Shown: piece after piece, positions 1-11,161 of the stretch
How the letters are laid out: each line of letters begins with the position of its first letter
How positions within the stretch are numbered: position 1 is the first letter of the stretch
NCBI GenBank assembly: GCA_002749535.1
Contig: MZZL01000391.1
Span: 325,061-389,060 of the forward strand
Direction: 5' to 3'
Source: Apophysomyces variabilis
Taxonomy: Eukaryota; Mucoromycota; Mucoromycetes; Mucorales; Mucoraceae
Length of the DNA: 64,000 bases
Notes under the pieces: generated by a model
Told to the model about the DNA's origin: nothing
The model's input: the letters and a program-made list of their open reading frames with translations, nothing else
Databases searched by the model: none
Made by a program: the position numbers and the translations under genes

Positions 1-279
1 CTCTTCTCCGTTGGAAGCACTCTGTTGGGTATATTTCTCTTCATCATTATCTGAATACTCCGAGTCATCACTTGTATCTTCGTCATATTCGTCGTCTGTC
101 TTGACCTGAATGGTGAAGCCAAAGTGATCAAGATATTCTCCGCTGTCCGGATTGAGCAAAGCGTCATCCACAACATCTAAATCATATTCATAGAGTGAAA
201 AAGAATCTTCGTTGTCCGAATCGTCTGTCTGTGCCGTATTTTCACGTATTGCATTAGCTGTTGGAGAGGTTGAAGTCAT
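1..279 (-). CDS. Acidic N-terminal part of an unidentified protein, cut by the window edge
   Basis: The minus strand is open from an ATG at 279 to the left edge (93 codons seen). The protein is rich in Asp, Glu and Ser, with a short ordered-looking stretch, LDHFGFTIQ, between acidic runs. A D-x-x-GF element just before the catalytic part occurs in many Rab-GAP (TBC) proteins, so an N-terminus of a TBC protein is possible, but the domain itself would lie outside the window. The frame stays open upstream of 279, so a longer start or a spliced 5' exon cannot be excluded. Function is not assigned. Confidence 0.55.
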   Translation of the reverse strand, partial: MTSTSPTANAIRENTAQTDDSDNEDSFSLYEYDLDVVDDALLNPDSGEYLDHFGFTIQVKTDDEYDEDTSDDSEYSDNDEEKYTQQSASNGEE

Positions 280-1828
280 AATGTCTAAAGTGCTGTGGGA
301 CCAAGAAAAAACAGAAGACGGGGAAACCAAAAAAGTCAGCTCAGTTTTGAACGTTCTCCCACTATGGGCTTTTGCAGTTGTCTTTTTCGCATAACCGGAT
401 TTACCCAGTGATTTGCCCTTGTTTTTAATCAAAATAATGGGGTGAACTATATGGAACACTGTACGCAAACAGCTAAATAGCTCCTGCTGGTCCTGGTTCA
501 GTATACTCTTTCGGTATATCAGGAACGTTACTGTAAGAAAAGCTCGACCTATCAGTAACAAGTGAAAGTAATCCACGCATTTGTATGAAAGGTTCAAATT
601 CTTGAATATTCTTCTGCCTAAGCTTGAGACAGTAATGCAGCCGTGATGTTGCGTGTGCGTCGCAGCAGCACGGGATAACAAAACCTGTAGCATGACCTTG
701 ATCATTATTGGCGCAAATTCTGTTAAACTTACAGTTGACGGTATAGCACTTTTGGATATATTACAACAGGTTCCAAATTTCTAACTGGTAAGCCATATGA
801 TATGGTCTGGAACGTTCATTGTGTGTATCACTTTTGGAAGACCCAGATGTGCCATGAAGAACAATATGTTAAAGCATGCTTAATCCTTACTAATATATAC
901 TGTACGGGGTGAACATGCTGTCTGCGGTTTTGTCGATGAATACTTATAGAAGGAAGATTCTGCAACAAATCCATCAATGCTATCATTAGTCAGCATTTCG
1001 TTTCCTTTCCCACGACAGACGCCATGTGCTGTTATTGGTAAGTTGGTATTGACACCATACGTATTCCCGAAGCTAGCAGTCTTTCCTCTGTGTTTATGAC
1101 AGCTTTTGTCACTTGACGAAATTAGGCTTTAGCAAGCTTTGATTTCCTTGACGGCAGCAAGTACTCCATGCAACTATATACGTCTCGGGATGTATACATT
1201 CCGATAACAGTTAATGAATACATAGGGAAACAAACAAGCTAGATGTACGGCGTTTTACCAAGTTTCTTAGAAGATTTCGATGGATAAACCTCAGCGTGGT
1301 ATGATACCCATTTTACATGTCGTTGCCTTCTTTTGAAATAGTTGTATGACGAAGTTGAGGTATTGGGCATCACGAGGCTAACTTTTTGTCATGCTGCACG
1401 TTTACTATTTTGTAATAACTGAAGATTACAACGTTCCTTCGATAAAGCTCCAAGAGATAATGTGCTGTATGTGTCTTACCAGGTGAGGGGATTTAATCTG
1501 TACCTGTCAATGTGTCTTTGTTGTATTGCTTTAAACAACGCATTCAGTTTAGCAGAGATCAGAACAAGTATGGTCATGGGTTGATGTTTTCTTTTCTAAA
1601 TGGGTGAAATCCAACTGGGTTACCTTCGTTAGATCGACACATACTCTTACTCGCTTATAGCCAATGGCGCAAATCATGCCTTTTTTCCTTTCATCGGACC
1701 GGTGAACTCTTGGTTTTATGCTGCTTCGCCTTATTTCAATCAACCTTCTGAAATTCTATTCTACCTCTTCTTTCTCTCTTTCCTTCTCCTTCAATTTCCT
1801 TATCCGTTCTTGGCTCGAGCTCGTTTCC
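280..1828. other. Intergenic, no supported gene
   Basis: I see no long or spliced reading frame. The last 130 bases before 1829 are CT-rich, like a fungal 5' leader. Confidence 0.5.
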
Positions 1829-1933
1829 ATGACTGAAGCGGTACAGTCACAACCGGCAAACTACTGCCTACTACACAAAGTCTACTATTCAACAAGCTGG
1901 TGTCCTCACTGTGGTAACGATTTAAAACGATAA
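1829..1933 (+). CDS. 34-residue microprotein with a C-x2-H / C-x2-C zinc-type motif
   Basis: A short frame runs from ATG 1829 to TAA 1931-1933. The ATG follows a CT-rich leader and a TTTCC context. The product carries CLLH, eight residues, then CPHC followed by Gly (C-x2-H-x8-C-x2-C), the spacing of a minimal zinc ribbon or knuckle, and ends in a basic tail. An upstream in-frame ATG at 1718 would add 37 hydrophobic residues, but that stretch is low-complexity leader sequence, so the shorter start is preferred. No family is recognised. The metal-binding pattern in so short a frame argues against chance but does not prove expression. Confidence 0.5.
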   Translation: MTEAVQSQPANYCLLHKVYYSTSWCPHCGNDLKR

Positions 1934-4900
1934 AACATCCCAACAGCATCCAGGGCCTTATCAGCGCTTCTCAAGGACGAACAACTACAGCACCAAACAT
2001 CCTCGCAAGCAAAGAAACTCTCCCTTCCAAAACACCCTCTCACTTTATATTTATTCGTCTTTTATGTATATTATACGGCCGTTTCGGTATCGTTTAGTTT
2101 TTTTTTCCACGAAAAAAGAGTATTATGAGAAATCTTTAACATGGGACCTCATTTTACTGGTCCCATAGTATACTGCGGCAAACACATGATCAAACTTAAA
2201 ATAACAGGGAGTCTCTTTCCCATCGACTGTAAAGATAACAGTAGGTTGTTGTCAATATAATACATGAAGGAATGTTGACCTGATACCACTTCATCCAAAG
2301 ATAAGAAACAAACGTATTATTGACGCATACCTTATCCTTGCAGCTGTAGGTAACTGCATCGGTATATGAGGTCGACGCTTAAATTCCCTAACCCAGTCTG
2401 ATGCCTTAGCATAGCATGAGAAATTTGACGTGATAAAAGGAGCGTTTGATTTGTGCAAAGGGTGTCAAATTCTGTAGTTTGAGTCATATCGCGCTTATGA
2501 CAGCGGGAGCAAAGTTATTCCAAAGAAGGATCAAAAGAAGATGGACGTATATATTGTCTCATCACTTGACTTGGGTTTGATCAGCGGTATAGCAAGTTGA
2601 ATGAAATGAGCCAAAGACTGTATTAAGAGGACTAGTGTTTCCCGCTGTTTAAAGCAAAGAAATACCTACCAAACGGGTATATTCTCCTGATCCTCAGAAG
2701 ACATGAATGTGCATGTAAGGAATTTACCTTAATCGGGCTGTCAGGTCAGTGTCAGGTGATGTATAAACTAAACACCCGTTCCTTGCTGGTCCAAACGTCC
2801 TATGCCCCTATCTTTCTGAATAAAAAGCGTTCTGGTTTACAGTTGAGCAACACAGCAAATCCAACTTTTGAACTTTTCGGTTTCCTCATCTGCCTGCACA
2901 AATCTTGCAAGATACAGTATTGTTTCTCGGTTTAAGATAGCTAGTATAGCAGAGAGCCGATAATAATAGCATGTCAAGCTAACTGTTTATTATACTTAAC
3001 TTTATTCGAGGGCATGCTGAATATAGTCGCTTTTAAATCGATCGATATCTGTTGGACGGACGGCATATCCCCACTACCGTACAAGATACAATTACAGACA
3101 CCGAAAACAATCTTACAGATTGATGTTAGCGGGAGCGCATTTCAATGCTTTCCCAAACGCGATCCGGTCCATATGCTAACAAATGCATGCATGTGATGAG
3201 ATCCCTACCATGAATCTACCCAGGGTTAATGAACACCGGTATTTCTAGATATTCTCTGTACCAAAAAAAGGCAAACTCGTCTCGACACGCGCAGGAAGCG
3301 CCAGATGGCCTTACTCTCCGCTTCTTGATGTAATGGTTGATGCTGACTAAACAGCATTAGTTACATACGTTATCTCTTGCCTACCGGCTAAATATCGCTA
3401 CATACTCAGATAAATGTAATTTTTCTGTCACGGCCCCGATAAAAGAGCTTTTATGACCTGCACATCCTCAACTTCAATATATATATATATATATATAAGG
3501 AATTGTTCAGCTGTCCCAAGCTTAATTGCTTTACCTGTTTAAAAATGAGGGAGAATAAACCTTCTTCTTTTCCAGAATCCTCACGATCTCCATTGCTCAT
3601 AAACATCCTATAATAAAAGCATTATCAGCAACGAAAAGATATCTGTACATGTAGTCACTGCAGCCTCACCATCCATTCTCGGATTACAAGTTGTTTATGT
3701 CGCTGTGATTGCGAAAGTCTTGCACACAGTACTCCAGATGAACAATTTTTCAGTATTACTACTGTCAGAAAATAGATAAATCAGCCTGGAAACTATGGTG
3801 CGCAAACTTGGTGGGATTCTTCTTTATTAAAACCTTGTAGTTAGGTATTTTAGAAGTTGAAGATAGTCGTGTCAATGATCGCAATGATCTTTCTCGTGGG
3901 GAACCAGAGACTGAGGCGTTTTCTTTGACTGTTTCTGCCTAGGATGCACCTATTGATAGTAATACGATAAGCCGTCAAAGCCCTTTTCTTCAGTCTAACC
4001 TTGTGGCGTGAAATCGTCAACCACAGATATATTCTGTCTAACTATCGGACTCATTACCAACATTGGGGCCACATTATGTGGTTATGGGAGAGAGCGCTTT
4101 GCTCCAGCATGGAGCATCCTGTTGTCAATACATGCTGTCGGTAGGGAGAGATAAGCCTCCCACCCTTATCTCCTCCCGCAGAATCTTTGCGCGCATTGCT
4201 TACGGCTGATAGTGAGGCAAGAAAGCAATTTAAACTGAAAATCAGGGCATACAGTAATTTGTTCGCATTTTACGATGATTGTTCGGCATAATAAGCCACT
4301 TGCCAATCCCGTAAGAGGTTCCTGCACTGTCCACATTCATGGCAGAATGCTCTATCAAATAGAATACTTGTTTTTCAAAACCGGACATCCCAGCTGCTTT
4401 TGTGCAGATTTGTGTCGTGGTTATCCCGGGTCATCGAGATAAGGCATACAAGAATTTACAGGGTATCGTATGTATTTCAAAGCAGGAGCGGTTGCATAGC
4501 ATTGATGGGATTTATATCTACTATGACTGACTTCATCACGTTCTAATATCTGCTCGGGTTGAACTTGGGTGGGTAAATTGTCATATCTCAGCTCGATTTC
4601 AATATGAGCAATGTTAGAGCAACGCAGGGCTGATATTAACAAGCTGCAGCCTTAATGAATTATATTTCAGTTAGTCAAGCTTACTATGCTTATGTTTAAC
4701 CTTGACTCTCGATTTATCTTTGGGAATATCTCATGTCTTACATGTAGAAGACTCATAGTTCATATCATTGAGGTAGAGATAGCAATTAGTAGTAAGATTT
4801 TTCACCAATTTTCATGTACAAAAAGCAAATTTTGGGCTGTAGTAACAGTAGATATAAAGAATTGATAACATGTAAAAGCTCTTGACGCTCAGGAGGACAA

Positions 4901-5663
4901 CTTTTGTTATTAATCATATTCCAAATATTATTTCTCGTTGACAACTAGTATTATGTTGTAATTGCATTATCATTAATGGATTTTGTCGTAAGTGAAGCAG
5001 CTTTCTTATAGTCTACTGAAAGGTTCTGTTCATAATAGCTACTAAAGGCTATCCATTTGTCAAAGTGTCTTTCAATGTTGTTTTCCATTCGACGGTCATA
5101 GGTCTTTTATCATTATGTCGTTCACAGTCGTGGTGTCAAATATTTTCTTTTTCTTTGGTTCCAATTCTTTTTTCTCTCTTCCCTGTTGTTCAATTATGCC
5201 ACCCCGCAAGCACCGTGAAACTAACCACAAGCCAGTAACTTCAGACCAAACGTTTATTACTTCCTTCTCGACCAAAACAAGCAACCAAAAGTGAAGCCAG
5301 GTTCCTCAGAAAGCCCGTGTAGTTCTTGGCTAAACGAGGATTATATCATCCGGGTTTCAGAAGGTTTATGTTCTCGCCAGCCAGCCAACATGCAAGTCAT
5401 ACTTTCTTTAAATCCGACTTTAAATAACGAGGAAATGCTGGTAACAAAAAGAAGCAGAAAGACAAATAACGGATGTACAACAACAATCAAGCACTCATCG
5501 TATGACAAGATCTGATAGAGCATCAATAAACATTGGTACGGTTGTATATTCCAAAAGGAGAAAAGCGAAAAACGGTCCAAGAGAAACGCCCTTTCGTGAA
5601 AAAAAAACGGGCGATACAAGGAGCGGAGAAAATCTAAATTCGAAGTTTCACACTTTACCAGAC
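1934..5663. other. Long gene-poor region
   Basis: About 3.7 kb without a convincing gene. Only short unsupported frames are present on both strands, plus an AT dinucleotide repeat. The final 150 bases are the A-rich leader of the desaturase gene. I saw no transposase or reverse-transcriptase motif and no terminal repeats. Confidence 0.5.
3477..3497. repeat. AT dinucleotide microsatellite
   Basis: About ten perfect AT units in the gene-poor region. Confidence 0.9.
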
Positions 5664-7196
5664 ATGCCACCGAACGCCAAGCCTGAAGAGCCTTCTCAAA
5701 CGCGTAAAATTATTACAGAACAAGAGCTTCAGGCACGACTGAAACAAGGAGATTGCTTGTTCGTCTATGAAGCCAAAGTTTATAAAGTGAACCACTTCAT
5801 AACTAAGCATCCTGGCGGTGAACTGGCCATTCGCCATGTGTTAGGCAAAGATGTCACTGACGAAATCCGCTCTTTGCATCCACCCAACGTCTACGAGCGC
5901 ATGTTAAAGCACTTCTACGTGGGTGACTACCTTCCAGAGCCTATCCAATCCGTTCTTTCTGCCGTTGACCCTCCAAAAACACTAGATAGCGAACTGCAAG
6001 CGACGTGGAATGGCGGTATGTCCGTCAAAGCGTTCGACGACGCAATCCAGCAGTTGCACGAAACGCATGTCAAATATCTTACTGCAAATCAACGAACACC
6101 TGTAGAGCTGGACATTGTACGCGTTCGGCAAGCCTTTCGTCGACTAGAACAAGAGATCCAGGAACGTGGCTTGTTTGAATGCAATTATTGGTACTATGGC
6201 AAGGAATGCTGCAGGTACCTGCTTTTTATCTATCTATCACTGTGGTTTGCATTCAGTGGGTCAGAGACGTGGCATTACCTGGTCAGCGCAGTGTTTATGG
6301 CCTGTTTCTGGCATCAGCTTGTTTTCACCGCACATGATGCAGGCCACAACGGCATAACAGGTCGATTGGAAATCGATCATATTCTGGGGGTCCTCATTGC
6401 AAACTTCATTGGCGGACTGAGTCTTGGATGGTGGAAAGATAACCATAACGTGCATCACATCGTCACAAACCATCCTGAGCACGATCCGGATATCCAACAT
6501 TTACCTTTCTTGGCCATTACTACTCAGTTTTTCAACAATTTATACTCGACCTATTATAAACGGGTCCTCAAATTCGACGCACCTTCCCAGTTCTTTGTCA
6601 AGTATCAACATCACCTGTATTATCTTATCCTGTCATTCGGTCGTTTCAATCTACACCGCCTCTCATTCAACTATCTGTTTTTCGCACCACGAGTCCGAAA
6701 TCGCACACTCGAGCTTACAGGTATCTGTGTATTTTTCTGCTGGTATAGCTACCTTCTCTCTGTCATACCTTCATGGGGTATACGCGTGGCATACATCTTT
6801 ATCTCCTATATGCTTACCTTCCCACTCCACGTCCAAATCACACTATCACATTTCGGTATGTCTACCGATGACCTTGGGCCAAAAGAACCTTTCCCCGCGA
6901 AAATGTTACGTACAACAATGGATGTAGACTGTCCGGAATGGTTTGACTGGTTCCATGGTGGTTTACAATACCAAGCTATCCATCACTTATTCCCACGTCT
7001 CCCACGTCATAATCTACGCCAATGTATTCCACTTGTCAAAAAATTCTGCGAAGAGACTGGTCTTCATTATTACATGTACAACTTCTCTACAGGCAACGGT
7101 GTCATTCTCGGTGCACTTAAAGCTGTCGCAGATCAGGTCAACTTTATGAACGATGTGGCTAAATACAATGCTGGCGTATGGTCTGCTCAACATTGA
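5664..7196 (+). CDS. Cytochrome b5-fused front-end desaturase, probably Delta8-sphingolipid desaturase
   Basis: An intronless 510-residue protein. The N-terminal cytochrome b5 domain has the haem motif HPGG at residues 49-52, followed by the membrane desaturase domain. The three histidine boxes are HDAGH (224-228), HNVHH (261-265) and QAIHH (437-441). Gln in place of the first His of box 3 is the hallmark of front-end desaturases, and HDPDIQHLP and HLFPRLPRHNLR are typical of fungal sphingolipid Delta8 enzymes. These act in the ER on the long-chain base of glucosylceramide using electrons passed through the b5 domain. A Delta6 acyl desaturase is the alternative. The frame is open back to 5502, but MPPN at 5664 is preferred because the preceding 54 codons are low-complexity and unlike the family. 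Confidence 0.9.
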   Translation: MPPNAKPEEPSQTRKIITEQELQARLKQGDCLFVYEAKVYKVNHFITKHPGGELAIRHVLGKDVTDEIRSLHPPNVYERMLKHFYVGDYLPEPIQSVLSAVDPPKTLDSELQATWNGGMSVKAFDDAIQQLHETHVKYLTANQRTPVELDIVRVRQAFRRLEQEIQERGLFECNYWYYGKECCRYLLFIYLSLWFAFSGSETWHYLVSAVFMACFWHQLVFTAHDAGHNGITGRLEIDHILGVLIANFIGGLSLGWWKDNHNVHHIVTNHPEHDPDIQHLPFLAITTQFFNNLYSTYYKRVLKFDAPSQFFVKYQHHLYYLILSFGRFNLHRLSFNYLFFAPRVRNRTLELTGICVFFCWYSYLLSVIPSWGIRVAYIFISYMLTFPLHVQITLSHFGMSTDDLGPKEPFPAKMLRTTMDVDCPEWFDWFHGGLQYQAIHHLFPRLPRHNLRQCIPLVKKFCEETGLHYYMYNFSTGNGVILGALKAVADQVNFMNDVAKYNAGVWSAQH

Positions 7197-8048
7197 ATAA
7201 ATTATCACGGTCAAGGAAAAGATATTTCAATTTGACCCTCCGTAAGCCACGATATTCAACTATTAAGAATGTCTGTAGCAAGCCGTCCGTAAGCAACTCG
7301 TAAATGGTTCAGCAAGGGACATTAAACTTATGAAGATGTGCAGGGTATTAGCTAAGCGCACATGGACCTGGCAATCGAAAGAGATCCTGCCTGATGAGCA
7401 CACGCGCATGCATGCATGCATGCATACATGCATACATGTTATCTATATTGTTAGAATAATTTTGCATGTGAAAGAAGAAACCGATTTGGCATAGATATAT
7501 GCAGTATATAAGACGCTTGATTGGAGTCATCGTTACATGATCCTTGATTATGACGCGTCTACGGGAAATTCAATGGAGTGAGTATTTCTACAAGCAATGG
7601 AATACAAAGCCATCTCCGTAATAATGGATGAGACCTATGATCTCTTAAAAGGATATCTCTCCCAAATCAATAAGAATACCGTTATGGTACATTGCGGATC
7701 AATTCCGGTGATATGGCACAACTCTTTCTTTCATTAGTTCTTTTAAGCCGACCTTTTTCCGGCAATTGTGACTACCTATAAGCAGGAATACCTACCACAT
7801 GAAACGAACTGTATCGCTAACAAAAGTTTAATTCAAGAAAGGAGTCAATGCTCATAATGATAGTTTGCTGAACGTCCATTTTCAATGACTAGTATATATC
7901 AGTATGGTAAAGGCAGCAAACATGTTATGTGTGAATCACCAGACCGTGAGACTAGACCGTCGGAGAAACCGGAACTTAATGCAATTAAAGCCCGCCAGCA
8001 TCCATTTTGCAAGTTTTCTCCACGTTTTTCTTCCAAACTTACTTCGTC
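7197..8048. other. Intergenic, no supported gene
   Basis: About 850 bases with only short frames and one ATGC-type repeat. Confidence 0.5.
7406..7439. repeat. GCAT tetranucleotide repeat
   Basis: Imperfect tandem GCAT/ACAT units; self-complementary, so it could extrude as a hairpin. Confidence 0.85.
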
Positions 8049-8811
8049 ATGGAATTGCATGGATCTTGTCATTGCGGAAAGGTGACTTTCAAAGTTCTGT
8101 CGCATACACCAGCTCCGGTAAGTACATTGCTCTTTGCTATCAGAAAACACGCCAACTGAACGATTATTATAGTTTATGCGATGCTATTGGTAAAATGATC
8201 AATGTCGATGTTTTGAGTTATTATTCACATGTGATTAGTTCAATCTGTCGCAAATGTCAAGGGGGTGGAGGCTATGGTATTAATATTATGGGCGTGGTAT
8301 GTTATCCATTGGTTAGATTGTTCGATTGAATGAGCTCAAAACAATGTAGTACAAAACATTAGAGGTGAAAGGAAAGGAATTCATGCGGTATGTTCATGCA
8401 GCATCACAGAATGCATCTTATTTAAATGTTGAACTTATAGTGAATATCGTGCTATACGGGACAAGGAAACAAATGAAGTCTGGTAATAAGCGAAAAGGCG
8501 AGCGAAATGCTTAGCACTCACCATGGAATCGATTTAGTGGAAACATCCGATATTTCTGTGGAGAGTGTGGGTCTCATCTCTATTGTTATGACAAGCAATA
8601 TGCCGAGTATGTCTATCCCTATGCCAGCGCCATAGACACAAAATTGCCATGTGTGGAAAGAGAAGACATATATCATATTATGTTGAACGATGATTCCAAA
8701 GCAAACTGGGTTATTGCCCCGGCACCTAGTGATGCAGCTCATGCTTTTAGAGAGTACCCTGATACGTCTCTCGAGGACTGGCATAAGAAACACGGAAAAT
8801 ACGTAAAATAG
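8049..8811 (+). CDS. GFA-family (glutathione-dependent formaldehyde-activating enzyme-like) protein
   Basis: Six exons: 8049-8117, 8173-8189, 8239-8296, 8365-8387, 8441-8482 and 8538-8811, giving 160 residues. The product starts MELHGSCHCGKV, continues with CYCSICRK and GGGGYGINIMG, and later has RYFCGECGSHLY and a YASAID stretch. These are the conserved blocks of the GFA/CENP-V (Mss4-like) fold: a C-x-C pair, a C-x2-C-x2-C cluster and a second C-x2-C zinc site. Family members bind two zinc ions; many fungal paralogues have unknown substrates, so formaldehyde activation is not implied. All five introns are GT-AG and keep phase. Exon 2 is only 17 nt and exon 4 only 23 nt, so gene finders would easily miss the 5' half. 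Confidence 0.88.
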
Positions 8812-9408
8812 CTTTTTTTTTGCAATTGAAATCAAAATAGGACAAAGGAGAAAGATGAACTTGTCAGTTTGCTTTGCAATGCTTTGAGATATTTTGGTTG
8901 TTGTAACCACGAACATCGATCGCAATGCCGGCAAAGGGTGACTACTTCCTAGATGCTGTAATATGAAGTGAAGTACCCTTGCCGATTGGACAGTTTGACC
9001 CTTAACGTCCGCTCCGCTAAGGTTTTAAGAGCTTCAATATAGCGAAGAAAAAAAAGCTTGGCGTGTAGACAGGTTCTAGCGAGTTGCACTCTTGTGCTAG
9101 TCTGCTTAGAAGTATAATCGTCCTGTCGGTCTGGCAAGCAGCACTGATTCAATATACCACAAGCGGACTATTATAGACATTTTCCCCGTGATTCCGAGCA
9201 TAATTGAAGACTACTGTTATTCTGATTGGGTTGAGAATGACCTGACCTCTCTCTCCGTACTGCGCATTTCACTTGTAATTAGCACACTGAGCGCTTGGCG
9301 GAGCAGTAAACTTCTTACTAAGAAAAGCTTGGCCCATCTAGTTTGTACTAGGTTAAAAGAAGCGACCGCATTGTCATCCTTATTTTTCTGCCTATTATAC
9401 TTTCTTAC
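8812..9408. other. Intergenic, no supported gene
   Basis: 3' region of the GFA gene and leader of the next gene; nothing else recognised. Confidence 0.5.
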
Positions 9409-10539
9409 ATGTCCAAAGCTTCCCTTCTTGCACAAAACCCCACCAACACTTCAGATACTAGTCTAGATCATTCAGCAGGTCCTCCAGCTTATGAGGAAGC
9501 TATCCATTTATCACAATCAGGGAGTCATGGTGCTGAAACTAGCGGGTCTATTTCCCAGTTACTGCCAAATGAAACAGACGAACCATCTTATCATCAGGAT
9601 GAATCCACACAGCCGCTCTTGCAGGTTATTGTGGACGACCGTTCTGGTAGAGCACACTCATCCCCATCCAATCTTTCCGCCCAGTCAATGACTTGTACAG
9701 CCAACAATAATAATTCTATATCTGAACCTCAACGCATGAACGAAGAGGCTATCGCCCTTCAAAAGACCCTGCAGGAGTTGAACACACCTCCGAGAATGAA
9801 AATAAAAATTCGAGGTAAGCTTCATCGGAGTTTGCTCGATACTCACTGCATCTTTACCAGGGTATCACGTTGCGAGATTTTATAAATCGCGTGTGACAAA
9901 CGATTCCGATGGCAATATCGTGATTGAAGAAAGCAATCCTCGAACATCGCAAGTCGATGATTTCTGTTACGAGATTGATTGTAGTCAGTACATCTCACGA
10001 GAATGCCAAGGCATCCATGGTCAACCAAATACCAAAACAGGTTACACGCAAACTGCGAATGAAGTGTGCACAGAATATGTGCAGAAAAAGAGTCTTCTCA
10101 AAGAACTGCACTTAAACAAAAAGGTGGAATGGAATTATTCAGAATTGACACAAGGCAAGTGTTTCCCCTCTCCTTCGTTCTTCAAACCATAATTTTGAGA
10201 GAGACTGGTTATCCTGATTTACAAGTTACTATAGCTCTTTCATCTGCCATCCGTTCTCGTGGCTATCAACATCATATCGTTATCTCTTATGAAATGAAAG
10301 AGTCCAAGGTGACTCTCAGAACAGGCATATCACATCTTTCTTCCCTGGTGGATAACTGGTTTATGCGCGTCTTCCTGTTTCTCAGTAGTCTGTGGATACT
10401 TGTAGTGCCTTTATATTGGGTATATACAAAAACGGCTAGTCGCACAATCATCATCAGCGATTGGAAAATGACCATCAATGAAAGCGATTTTTACCATAAA
10501 CATGTAGCTGAAATCATTGCCCATACGAACGTGAAATAA
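9409..10539 (+). CDS. PPxY-motif protein with one C-terminal membrane segment, function unknown
   Basis: Three exons, 9409-9814, 9861-10154 and 10202-10539, give 345 residues. The N-terminal third is Ser/Asn/Gln-rich and disordered, with PPAY at residues 25-28, a ligand for WW domains such as those of Rsp5/Nedd4 ubiquitin ligases. The middle part (GYHVARFYKS, FCYEID) looks folded. Near the C-terminus there is one strong hydrophobic segment (VFLFLSSLWILVVPLYWVYT). Intron 2 needs a GC donor (CAAG/GCAAGT), a well-known minor class, and with it the frame joins cleanly. The general layout recalls a family of uncharacterised fungal PPxY membrane proteins, but I cannot name it. A role as ubiquitin-ligase adaptor is inference only. 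Confidence 0.75.
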
Positions 10540-11161
10540 AAACAAAAGTTCATACAGTCAATCCTTATCGGCATCAACGCCAAATCCAATAATCAATAAC
10601 CGGACATCAATAAGATAGGTGTTGTTTCCTCTTTTATCTTGGATTCTTCGGAGAATAAGCACACAAGCTGTTATCTGGTGCCCTTTACGAGTTTATTTTC
10701 TAAAATCGAAGAAAAACGGGGATTTATGACATATTTACGTTTATAGCAGCAATAAAATTTACAGACGGATAGATGTGAGTCAGCATACATATGGAATGGA
10801 TTGGATATCACAAGAAACAAGTAAAGCAGTTGTATAAACTGCATTTAGCACACTGTGAACATGAGCAAACAGTGTCCGTTACCGACAATGTCAGATTTTC
10901 ACACACCGCGGAAACAAGAACAAGCGCTAAGATCTGTGTTTATTCGCTTCGTGTTGTGTACTTTCTTTTTGTCTTCGGCATGAATGAAAAAACGAGCCCA
11001 GAATTAGCGCTTGGGCCTTTAGCAAAAACACCTCAATCGACTAGCAACTAAAAAGAAAAAGTTGAAAAAGAACGATTCACTCTTTATTTATCTCCTTCTG
11101 TTTTTATCTTTTGTTGTCCACGTCTCCGTTTATATCATTCATTTGATCCAGTTCGACCAGC
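10540..11161. other. Intergenic, no supported gene
   Basis: A short open frame at 10791-11051 has no recognisable features. The end of the interval is the CT-rich leader of the channel gene. Confidence 0.5.

Noticed and set aside
6424..6927. 167-codon plus-strand frame inside the desaturase gene
   Set aside because: Out-of-frame shadow of a strongly conserved coding sequence.
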